The translations under genes were made by a program, and so were the position numbers. From Pterobdella sp. o SKG-2022 (taxonomy: Eukaryota; Annelida; Clitellata; Hirudinida; Piscicolidae), in contig OZ038322.1 in the NCBI GenBank assembly GCA_964035795.1, positions 23,084,359 through 23,148,358 of the forward strand: 64,000 nucleotides of DNA, written 5' to 3'. Positions 11,788-22,900 of the stretch are shown in pieces. The notes beneath the pieces are model-generated. The model did not search any database and was not told the origin of the DNA. It saw nothing but the letters and a program-made list of their open reading frames with translations. Each line of letters starts with the position of its first letter. Position 1 is the stretch's first letter.

Positions 11788-14700
11788 ATGCCGATAATTA
11801 CGGTGGATAAAAAAGCATCAATTGATACGGTTGATATAATTGATGTAGATTCGTCAGCATATGCTGCTCAAAGAGCCACTTTTTTGAAAAATTTAACAGC
11901 ATTCCATGAACAAAGAGGGTGAGATCTGTTTGTCTACTCAAACATTCTGCAATTATTAGCTTGGTGTATATAGTTGATACAAATTTTTTTATAATACTTC
12001 ATAATTTACAAAACTTTTTAAGATTAAGTATCTTATGTAATTTTTCTCCACCTTATTCAGAACGTCAGTTTATAAAACACCATGTTTTGGAGGCAAAAAA
12101 GTTGACTTATTTTTACTTTATAAGCAAGTAACTAAGCATGGAGGGTGGGAACGAGTGAGTCATAATTCAAACTATTGTCAAAACATTATAAAAAAATAAA
12201 ATTAGTATGAATATAGTGAAATTGATTTATATATTTTTTTCTTCTTTCAGGTGTCAACAGACAATAATTGGGATGTTATTTATACTTACATGTACCCAGA
12301 AAAGTCATGTGCTAATGCTGATTATGCTCTCAAACAACTCTATGCCAGGTGTTTGGATAAGAATCTTTTGAACTCAACATTCAAAAAAATCATCATTTTA
12401 GAAACAAAATTATATCAACATGAAAAAAATTAATCTTTAAATATTCAAAAATATCTTAACTTAATTTACATTTAATCCACCAAGGTACCTGTACTACTAT
12501 GAGAAATACAACTTCTATGGTTTGGAAGGTGAGGTAAAGGATGACAGTGCAGAGACTGATGAAAGTCGCAGAAACCTGCAGCACTTTCTTGCTTCCATAC
12601 CCTTCACCTACAACTACTCACAACATCCAGCACCCACTTCTACTGGTCTGCACCTTCTTCATTATGATAGCCAAGTTACACAGCTAGATATATGCCAGTG
12701 TTTCAGTCCAGTCTTGTCTTGCTTAGCAGTTTTGAAGCAAATCTTGTTTATATATTGGACACTGTCAATTTTCTAATAATAATATTGAAGTTACCTACTT
12801 ATTTTCTGTTACCATATTTTTACTTTTGAACATTCATAATTTCAATACATTTCTAACAATACATCTCACAAAACCCATAAAATATTCTCCAGAAGAAAAT
12901 GCCTACAACTCTAACTACCACAGTCTTGAGCGCTCACTAAGCTCAGGACTTCCAAATGAAATAGACTTTGCAATAAATGTCTGCCTTCTGCTATCAAACG
13001 ATTCCAAGCACTCGTTGAGAGGCAGCAAGGCAGTAAAGGTGGTTGAGTTGCTTCTGTCACATGTTGGTATTTTGAAGCCAGGGTCGAACTACAAGTGGCA
13101 GCATAAAAGGGATACCCACTTCAACTTTTACAAGGTTGTGTGTTGTGTTTTTGTGTGCACCTATCTCCTTGTATTTATTCACATTATTTTGCAAATTTAT
13201 TTTTTTTACTACAATTCATATTAATTTTGTACTTTGTTGGCTGCTTTATCAAGGAATTTTAGTATTTAACATTTTATCTTTAACTTCCAACTCATTTCTT
13301 CAAAGTTTAATCAATATTTTTCCTTAACAAATTAATTGCCAATAAATGTTTGAAATCCCATGAATAATTGTAGTTCTGGGATGAAAGTGTGGATGATGAG
13401 ACCATAAAGGACCTCGTGTGCCCAGAGAGCCTCATGACCAGTGAGTGTTGATCAATAAATTTGTTCAGGCTTTGTATACAGTTTGTAGAGTCTTAAGGAA
13501 AGTAAATGAGGCATCAAATATAATTGATTAGAAATTTTATGCTATTATTTCTCAGTGGGAATTAAGTATGCAAGTGAATAATTATCAAATATATAAATAG
13601 ATACAACCGTAATCAAAAAAGTAATTTTTCGAAACTTATGTCAAAATAGGAGGTTTTTAATACATTTATTTGAAGAAGAAGAAAAAAGCTATAATTTTCC
13701 ATAAGATTAGCGTTATCATAAAACGTCAATAAAATACCAATAAAAAACATGAACTAGCAAATCAAGCCAACATGAACATACAAACCCACTGCAGAAAGCC
13801 TAGAAGGAGTGATGCCGAGTCGATCAAACATCCCCAGGGACACAAATGTGCCCAGGCTGCAGGGAACCTATGATAAAGAGTGCTTAAGGATCACCCAGGT
13901 CTGTGCTCTATCTTGAGTATCTTTGTGAAGAAAACAAACAGTATTGGGTTTAGGCTATTCTATGTCATTAGTATTTTTGTGTTTATAAAATTGATATTAA
14001 TATTTTTACTTTTATTAGCGTTCTCATTGTTTTTTCATGTTTTTTTTCTATTATCATTACAATTATGCACTCTCATTTAAAATTCAGATAGCTCACGTGA
14101 TCAGGAACTTTCTGGCAGATGACGTCAACGTCGACCTTCTTGCCCCCAACCTCATCATTTTCAGGTGCTTTTCTCGTATTTCGAATTGCTTTTTACATGT
14201 TTTTGGAATAATTTTTGCATTATATATATTTGTACCTCCACATAATAATGTAAGTTCATCTTACAAAAAGCTTTGTTGAATAAAATAAATAAATAAGTGT
14301 TTTCATTTGAATATTTAAGTTTGGCTTGAAGGATTAAAAAGTACGCCTTTGAATTTTAACGCACTTAATAATGTTACTTTGTTAACGAAAAGCTTTGTAT
14401 TTAACAAAATTATTTTAGTGTTCAAATAATTTGCAATATTTACTTTGGCTAAAGAAGATTATTACATTATATTTATTTTTTGGAAATTTTTATTTATAAA
14501 AGCAAGGTTCATACAATAAAATCTCAGATAAATAAGATGCACTGGGCTCACCACAGATTTCTGATGTTGTGTGTCTACAACAAGCTGGGCATCATCAGGC
14601 AGTTGGGCTTGGAGGCACTCACGTACCTCTCAAACAAGGTTCTCAGTGTGTTTGGTTGTCTCCATCTATCATTCATTCTGTTCTTAAGAGCTTATTTTTT

Positions 14701-17700
14701 TATTGTGCATTTTAAGCTCATTATCAACATTAAAATTTAAAATACTTTCATTATTTTATAATATTTTTTTATTATAACGTTAGAGTAATAAACCAAGCCA
14801 TCTACCCACCAACACAGTTATCACTAGAGCCAGTGGCTTGCAAGTTGAGTGAGCTGATGTGGAGCACCATACAGATGTGCTTGGAGTCAAGTGACCGAGC
14901 CTTCATTATCAGAGGTTTGTGGAAGGATGGCTGTTGTATGCATATTATAAGAGATTTAATTTAAGGATTTTCAACTCAAGGGGCTTAAATTTAGGTGTTG
15001 TCATGCATATGAATGTTTTCCAATGATCATTTATATTGAAAAAAAATTATTTTTCACAATCTCCACAGTCTAATAATGATAATTTGATTGATTACTTGGC
15101 TTATCTTTGCAATGAAATTTTTATTTGAACAATAAAGTCCTACACATCACTTAACCCACATGCACCATCTTTACACCCACACACAGGTTGTGAGATGCTA
15201 AGCAACGTGGCACAAAACGACGCCAATGAGGAAGTGTTGGAAGCATATGTAAAGGAGGGTGTGTTGGCGATGATGTTACGCTACCTCACTCTCACTGATC
15301 TGCCTCTTTCTATGGCCTCTCTTGAAGCTCTCTACCAACTCTCCGAGGCCTCCTCTGATATCTGCAATGTCATTGCTTCATGCCACAAAGCCATTGGTTT
15401 GTTGGGGTTGCATTTTGTTTCGGTCTTTTGGTCTTTGTTACTAGCAGATAGAGTGAGATTTATTTATAAAGTAGTTTCAATAAATTCATTATTTAAAATT
15501 TTTGCATTTACGACCACAGGTAATAATAAATATGTACTCCAACCACAGATACCCTGGTGGACATATTGACATTAGATGCACCTCTGCATTATGGGTGTCC
15601 CAGTTTGGAGCCAGAACCATTTGTGCCCATGCAAGCACCTCAACTGCCAATCCAGATGCAACTACAACAAAACCAACTATCTCAACAACAGGTTGCTCAA
15701 CAACTTCAAGTACCTCAAAATCTTGCCTCTCAACAACAAATCTCCAATCAACAAGTCACTCTGCAACAACAACTTAGTGCAACAATACAAAGCCAACAAA
15801 AACCAATGACAGAAACATTTCAACAAAAACAACCGCCGTTCATTTTCAAACCTAGCACTAATCAAACAACCCAAAAAACACTTTCTACTACTGCTCTAGA
15901 GGCTAATTTAGACGTAAAAGAAAAGCTCGCGTTTGATTGGTTGGTGACACAATATGAATATTCAAAAGACAATTCCAATGTTGCACTGAGCAAGATGGAC
16001 TTGTACAGGTGCTATGTATCTGAGAGATCTGTGTGTGGTTTGCAGAATATCATTAATCCTGGAGCCTTTGAAAAGTGTATCAGGTTAAAAAGATATTTAA
16101 ATTGTTCACAATATTTAAATTAAACATTGAAAATCAAAGGAATGCTTTAATTAAAATCTTTGTTAAACATCTTTATAGTTTTATGAGATAAAAAATCTTA
16201 TACAATAAACTTGAAGACAGCATCCATACTAATAAATTTCAATATTGTTGTTATGCAATATATAGGGCTGCCTTTTATATGAAGGATGAAGAAGAAAGTA
16301 TAGAAAATATTGTCAAATGTCTTACCAGGAAAACAGGTATTTAGTATTGAAATGCATTTCAAAAAATATATTCACCCATTAACCGCCGGGTTAAGGCTAT
16401 GCGAAAATTAATTCTTTTTTCGTGAACTGCCTCATTAGTCTCTAAGAACATTATGTTAAAATTTCAGACTTGACAATTTTGAAAAATCAGTAAATATTGA
16501 AGCCAATATATTTCACAAATATGATATAAATAAAAAACTTAATTTCTCTCAAACGATTAAATCTGTTACAACAAATTAAAACTAAAAAATTATATTATAA
16601 ATCCTTGAAATCTATCCATTTCTTTACGCGTCCCAAAAATAGGTCTCTGGCGACTAATGGGTTGAACCATCGTTCAATTCGTTTATAATTTATAAATGTA
16701 TCTTCAAAAATTTGAAGGGTGTTTAGATCAATAATATATATTTGATCAGTGTTTCGTTATAATTGTAGATACGAAGAAAGATCAAAAAAACACAACTGAA
16801 GGAAACGAAGACCAAAATGCCGATGAGCAATCAAAAATAGACGGTGAAATGACAACAGCTTCTAATGTAACAACATCTCCTACAACTTGCTCAGTATCAT
16901 CTCTCACATCCACAACCAATGCTACTAGTTCCGTCACATCCACTGTCAATTCTGAACTTATTACAAGCTCTGAAACGCCTAAATCGATAAGCAAAACATG
17001 CGATACGACCAATTCTGAAATTAACCAAAGTGATATCATTAATGATAACAGTTGTGTCTCAGAGAGTCTTCCAACCAGTGCTTCTAATGATGTCAGTGAT
17101 AACAAAACAGCTGGCGACAGCAGCGATGGAAATACAGCGGTAGTTAACAATGGTGATGTAGCATCAAGTTCCAAGCCTACAACTTTCAAATACTTTTGTG
17201 ATTGGAGCGGTTGCACAAGGTTTCAGTGTGTTAATTCATGATAGTTAACTCAAATTCACCTTTATATTCATCGTTCACAAAATTATTGCTAGATTTAAAA
17301 ATCTTTGCCTCATATTTATTTTAAGTTATATTTAATGATACAACAGCGATTCGTTCGAAGATTACAACGCTATTTACCATCACGTAATGTCGCAGCACTT
17401 GCCTCAAGCTGCCGTCTTAAGCACCACTTCATCCGCGGAAAATGGCGCATCTAAGCAAACAAAACCGGATGTGACATCTTTCCAATGCCAGTGGGCGGGG
17501 TGTAACTACTTGCCACGTATGAAATGGTCGTTTGCAGCTCATCTATTGGTGGGTTGTTGTGATGTTGTTATGATTGATTATGCTTATAAGAGTTATAACA
17601 CAAAAATGATTATGATTGTTGTTGTCTTTGAAATTTATTTAATTGATTAATTTAAAGATAGATTGATTGATATAAACATGCTACCACAATACAGGATCGT

Positions 17701-18504
17701 CACTTAAACAGACAGATTCTGCAAATAACATCTCTTCATAGGCTAGATCCTTCCCACCCTTTGCCCCCACCTCAACCATCCACCATCTACCCTAATAATG
17801 CAGCCATACAAGCCATTCATAAACTCACTCCCAGAGCTCTCTTTCATGAACTCATGGTGGGTCCAATGTTGTGTGTTTTATGTTGTTACCGTATGCTAAA
17901 TTCTGAATATAATACTTAAATTGTGGTTTTATGATATATATATATATTCACTATTCAAATAAATTCTTAATCATCATCATCGTTTTACGTCCGTTGCCAT
18001 GGTATGGACTTAACTTAGTACGAATCTTCAACTCTGAAGACATCACCAAGATCGTGATAAGAATTCAAATCTTAAAGAAATTTATAATTACCACACCACA
18101 CGTAGGACATGAGGGAGGACCGACTAAGCAGGCACATGCACCTCACAGCTGCTCTCCTCCTCAGAAACCTGGCCAGGTCTTCCGTCGTTGCCCGCAAGTA
18201 TGTGCAGTTTTAACCATATGTTGTGAGTTATTTCATGTGTAAGTAATCTCATTTTGGTGGTATATTCAAGTTTTTTAAATATTTGTATTTTTCCTTATAA
18301 TTTTGAAGTAATCAAAATAATTGTGCTAATATAAATTGTTGAATGGATAATCAGAGCACAAGGGTGCACTCATCATTCTTTCACCACAGCGGCATGAGGA
18401 AGCATGAGAGTCATTTGGCCCATCTGGCATTCAGTTGCAGTGAGGCTTCCATGGTTCTTTCGTCTTGTCTGTGTCTTCTCCACCCTTTCAACAACTCTCT
18501 ATGA
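11788..18504 (+). CDS. ARID2: ARID2 (BAF200), DNA-binding subunit of the PBAF chromatin remodeller
   Basis: Eighteen coding exons: 11788-11918, 12061-12154, 12251-12348, 12485-~12645, 12893-13134, 13374-13440, 13795-13898, 14088-14164, 14557-14638, 14818-14914, 15187-15396, 15549-16083, 16266-16336, 16769-17219, 17347-17548, 17695-17856, 18106-18197 and 18390-18504, giving about 1,000 residues. Exons 1-4 encode an ARID domain (FLKNLTAFHEQRG, then GGKKVDLFLLYKQVTKHGGW). Exons 5-12 encode the armadillo-like body, including SGLPNEIDFAINVC. Exons 12-13 encode the RFX-type winged helix. Exons 14-16 encode C2H2 fingers (CDWSGC, CQWAGC). The last two exons match the conserved ARID2 C-terminus (HLTAALLLRNLA). 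Domain order matches vertebrate ARID2, but the protein is little more than half its length because the long Gln/Ser/Pro-rich middle is short. The exon 4 donor is uncertain (12645 or 12705, both in phase). ARID2 recruits SWI/SNF (PBAF) to chromatin in the nucleus. Confidence 0.93.
13590..13740. repeat. Fold-back repeat family A, half copy in ARID2 intron 6
   Basis: Positions 13684-13725 match the left arm of the palindromes at 1.5 and 46.2 kb (AAAAGCTATAATTTTCCATA followed by AGATTAGCGTTATCATAAAACG-like sequence). The upstream flank GGTTTTTAATACATTTATTTGA also matches the flank of copy 1. The opposite arm is missing. Confidence 0.6.
14231..14398. repeat. Dispersed repeat family B, copy in ARID2 intron 8
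   Basis: The sequence shares TGTACCTCCAC, GTAAGTTCATCTTAC and AAAAGCTTTGT with the repeat at 32.0-32.2 kb. Its second half (AAGTGTTTTCATTTGAATAT through TTACTTTGTTAACGAAAAGC) matches the reverse complement of the left part of that copy. It has no coding capacity. Confidence 0.6.
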
Positions 18505-20505
18505 TCTTTGTATCTTACCATACGTACTAGCAACGCGCAAAAAGTTCTGACATCTGGGCTTTGAGTATCTTATGCTATTATGTTTTGTCGTCTTCAGATC
18601 TCACTTTGGTTTAAGTTGCAAGGAATTTATTTTAGACTGGAAAATTATCATTTATATGGATCGTGTTTTTGAAGATTTAATTTTTTATAATTAAATTAGG
18701 ATTTAAATCAAACATTAACTAAATAATAAAGTTTTTCGTGAGTTAAAAAGTTGTTTGATATACATTGTTTTAATTTCAATTTTTATATGTCGAAAATTGT
18801 CACTATGACAGAAAAAACTTATGCTAAATATTAATTTTTAGCTTTACAAAAATTTAATTTTTTATCTTTTTTGATCCGTAAATGAAAATTTATTTTGTTA
18901 TAATTCAAAAATTATCTTCCTATAATCCCATCGAGAAACTTCATCGGAAATGATCCTATGAAGAAAGTAACAACAATTTAATTTAAATAAATATTTGAAT
19001 AGCATTCATAAAATAAACACTAGCTTAAACTTGTTTTATAAAAATAAATATTTTGAAAACGTGTCCTATCGTCAGATTTTAAATTAATATATATATATAT
19101 ATATTTGCTTCCTTTGTGTGGTTTTTCAAATGCTCGAAGACTCAAAAACGTCTCCTTTTTGGGGTACTTCACGAGTTTATGCATTTTTGACAACCTGTTT
19201 CGTGTTGGGCGTTTAGCTGCATTCAGTTCGAAGCGTATAATTTACCATCAGTTTTTCCGTTACATAACCGCATGATAATGAGACTTTAAAGTCGATAAAC
19301 GATGACAATAATGAGCCCTGGATAACGTTGATAGCACTAAAGAAAAATTGGTATTTTGATGTCGTTGTCAGTTATCACTAGAAGCACAGGTGTGCTTGGC
19401 AACGCAGATAAAGTCAAGCTCATATAAATTTTCCTAAAATAGAATTGAGAAAACTCCTGCACGCATTGCTCTAGAAGAAGTAAAAAAAGCGAAGAAGACC
19501 CCCTTTTATATGGTGGAAGACTATCTTAAGAGACACAAAGCTAAACTTAGATCAAATAGATGAAATGTGTCAAGACAGGAAAATATGGAGAAAATTTGTT
19601 AAAAACGTGATGCCTATAAACATATGATAAACACGAACATATATAAAATAGAATGATTCATTTGACGATGAAAGAATAGAATAGACTTATTAGAAAACAA
19701 CGATATAAAATCGATAAACTAAGCCAGTGACTGCCTCTCTCAGTTACTGGAGCACATAAAACAGTTTACTATAATATTTTTCGGTAATCTGGTATTTTAC
19801 ATTTTTCAATTATTTGTGTATCGCTTTAGTATTAAACATATGTACACATAAATATTGTTTTCGCAAAACCTCCGACGCTAGTCTTGATAATGATAACAGA
19901 AAAATATTTGAAGTTTTTTCCACTGTGAAAAAATTTATTGGATACAAGCTATATTCAAAACTGTGTTCATTTTGAACGGTATTATATTGAAAAACTTAAA
20001 TTTAGCGGTTCTATTTAGTGCATTAAATCAGTCATATAGCCAATTTTTATGGTCAACTCACATATGAGATGAATGTGGATAGCTTTTATACAAATTATAA
20101 GAGTTAAAAACCATAACCGAAAAGTACAACATAATGATACAATACACGATTAAATTTATTTCATTGAATATTTTATAATTTTTTGATTAAAACATCCTAA
20201 ATTATTGGTACTTTAAAATAAAAACCTAACCAAAAAAAGTGTCCATCACTAAAGCAGTAGAAAAGTTAGTGTTGATACTTTCTACTATAATGAAAACTTA
20301 TAAACTCAAAATACTAATATACTTATGTATAAATAAAATAAATAAATGCATCAAAATTTCTCAAAATGATGTTCTATGTATAATTATATAAAGAAAAATA
20401 AGTACATTAGTTCAATTTTAAAAAACCACTGAATGTAAAATTTTTTTATATAATTATAAATTTATGAAACCAGAAAAATTAAATATGAAAATGTTCTCAA
20501 AACTT
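18505..20505. other. ARID2 3' flank and intergenic DNA
   Basis: A possible polyadenylation signal (AATAAAG) lies near 18725. Otherwise the interval is A/T-rich, with an AT tract at about 19088-19105 and the LINE relic at 19440-19630. No further gene was recognised. Confidence 0.5.
19440..19630 (+). pseudogene. Relic of a LINE open-frame C-terminus
   Basis: Translation across a frame change gives PARIALEEVKKAKK, then WWKTILRDTKLNLDQ and CQDRKIWRKFVKNV. This is the layout of the end of many non-LTR retrotransposon ORF2 proteins: a basic segment, a Trp-containing segment, then a DRxxWR motif. Only the last 60 or so residues are detectable. There is no reverse transcriptase core, so it is a dead fragment. 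The assignment rests on pattern, not on an alignment. Confidence 0.5.
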
Positions 20506-21726
20506 TCAAAGGTCTGTTTTGGTGGCTTTTTTCTTTCCTTTTTTCTTGAAAACAAGTGCAACATGGTTGAGTTGAGATTTGAAGTTCCCAGGGGAATGTT
20601 TTACTATGAAAATTACATCAAAATGATTATCTATATTGAAAATTTTGCTGAAAATCATTTGTTATTTGAGTATTTTTAGTTACTTTTAAGTTTTAAGGAA
20701 AGAATATGAGTTATTTGTTAAAATATTTCATATTATTTTTTTGGTGTTAAATATACATCATTTTTTTATAGAACAATTATTTGTGATGGAATATGAAATT
20801 ATGCATAAGCTCTAGCCGTTATGAGTGATTTATATTTTAAATGAAATAACTATTTTTAGAAAACAAAAAAAATCTCATTTGAACTTATAATAATAAAACT
20901 ACCTTCTGTGGCTTTGTGGTCAATTAGATATTCATTTTCAGAAATTATAACATCTGGTTGTTTCTGAAATATTTCAAAATAATTAAATGTATGATTTCAT
21001 GTGAGTAATTTCATAATCTTTACTTCTAGATGGACTGTGATAATTTTGGCTTTGTCAACAGATAGTGAAAATTCCTCAAAAAAGAGATAAGAAGAACCAG
21101 GTCTACTGACAACACATCGTGATTCTTTTTTGTCATTTATAGAATAATAAAAATCCCAAATCTGAAAATAAAGTCATATTTTAGTTTTTTTAAAATAAAA
21201 ATAGCTTTAAAATCTTCATTTTTTGAAGAATAAAAACTGAAAGTTAATGAAGATTTCAAAAACATCAAATGAAAATTTTATGGATTATATTTACATATTT
21301 AAATTGTGAATCAGTAATATTATACATGTAACTAAGTAATTAAAATTTCAAACCTCTTTGGTGCCTCCTTGGGTTTTATATACAAACTTGCAAACATGAG
21401 GGCCCTTTTAACATTTATTTTCATTTTAAGAATAATGATAATTAAGTTAAAGAATAACAAGATAGCGCTATTTAAACTAGATATACCAATATATACTAAG
21501 GGCATAAAAACTTTAACGAATCGATGAAACTTAGTTTTTTAATTTTGCTTCTAAATGAAATAATTTTGTTTGAGTAGAATGATACAAGAATTACAGCTTT
21601 AAGAGTAGCCTCGACAACTCCTGCTCCTGGTTTTATATCTATTGTTGATTTTTCTACTACTTGCCATTCAGAACCTTTAGCAACAGCTATTAAAGCCAAT
21701 GAAAATATGAAATTAATTGTCTGCAT
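20506..21726 (-). CDS. MYDGF: Myeloid-derived growth factor (MYDGF/C19orf10) homologue
   Basis: Five exons in transcript order: 21726-21595, 21404-21354, 21161-21024, 20963-20903 and 20603-20506, giving 159 residues (the human protein is 173). Phases close throughout. A signal peptide (MQTINFIFSLALIAVAKG) is followed by TIDIKPGAGVV, matching the family's DVRPGG region. Next come HVCKFVYKTQGGT and CVVSRPGSSYLFFEEF, which supply the conserved cysteine pair and beta-sheet core. The C-terminal exon reads HSPGNFKSQLNHVALVFKKK and ends in KTDL, comparable to the RTEL end of the human protein and to ER-retrieval signals. MYDGF is an ER/Golgi-resident and secreted small beta-sandwich protein. An acceptor-like TTTTTAATCAG ends 6 nt before the ATG. 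Confidence 0.87.
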
Positions 21727-22900
21727 TTTTTACTGATTAAAAACGAACTCGAATTAAGCCGTTATACACGTATACATAAAATTTTAAATCATATGCATTA
21801 TTTTACTTTTATTTTAGAAAAAAACACAAAAAAAATTTTTTTATGATTATCAGTCTTGAAAATTTATCTTCAACCAACACTAACTTATAACTTATTGAAA
21901 GCTATGTTAACAGTTTCGATGTTATTTAAAAAAAAACAATATTTAGGATATTATATGTTTTAAATTCAGTCATTGATCTCCCAAGCTCAGGGAATTTTTA
22001 AATTAAAATGAATCTTTTTTTATTCCTTTCAATCCCAGTCAGTCTTATATTTGCTTGCCTTGAATGGTTCGTTCCCATCCTTTCTATTATCTACCTCATA
22101 CCGCTTTAAAATGTACCTTTTTCTGGTTTAGAATATATCATTTTTGACTTATCATTATGAGTGAAATAAAGGTTTTAATGATTTTTTTCATATTTAGTTA
22201 CCTTGTTTTACACTCTCTAGACCCTTGGTTTTATTTTGCATTTTTAGTGTATTTGAATAGAAAACGAAATCAATTTTTTTGAAAATCACATTTTTTTTTA
22301 TTTAAGTTTTTTGCAAAAACAATAAAAAAAGACTTTAAAAAATTTAGTTTCAAAGTCTTGGTGATGCTTGATATCACACATAATTTCATGGATATTCTTG
22401 ATTATAACTGATGTTTTCGCTTATAATTACTTATTTTTTACTTTTTAAAAAACTGATAACATGTCGTCATACAGAGAAGTTACATTAAATTGAAGTTTTC
22501 GCTTTTGGAAATCATTTAGTAAACTTTATTTTAGAAAGTTGCAAATTTTTAACCAAAAATAATGTATTTCGTTAATTGAAGTTTAAAGGTTTTCGAAAAG
22601 CTTCGTTAAAAATAAAAAATTACAGGGTGCCTTTAAGTTAGTGAAAATTATTTGAACACTAAAGGTAATGTCTTTAAATTGAATAAAAGTTTATACGAAC
22701 ATACTAAAAAATACAAAACAAAAGTTTTTAATTAGAATTATAATATTTCATTGAAAAATAATTTAAATTTTCAAATTTTGTTCAAAAGTTTATGTTGAAA
22801 CTTTAAAAACTTTTAAAATTTTTCATACATATGTTAAAGACAGTGCGTTCAATTCTTCCCACGTAACCAGTATTAAATATTTTCGAGAAAAAGTACCATT
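21727..22900. other. Intergenic spacer between MYDGF and SRPRA (head to head)
   Basis: About 1.2 kb of A/T-rich DNA separates the two divergent starts. No TATA box or other promoter element stands out. The stretch TTTCGAAAAGCTTCGTTAAA at 22590 resembles part of repeat family B. Confidence 0.5.

Noticed and set aside
20464..20679. Plus-strand 71-codon frame
   Set aside because: It overlaps the last MYDGF exon, which is on the other strand.
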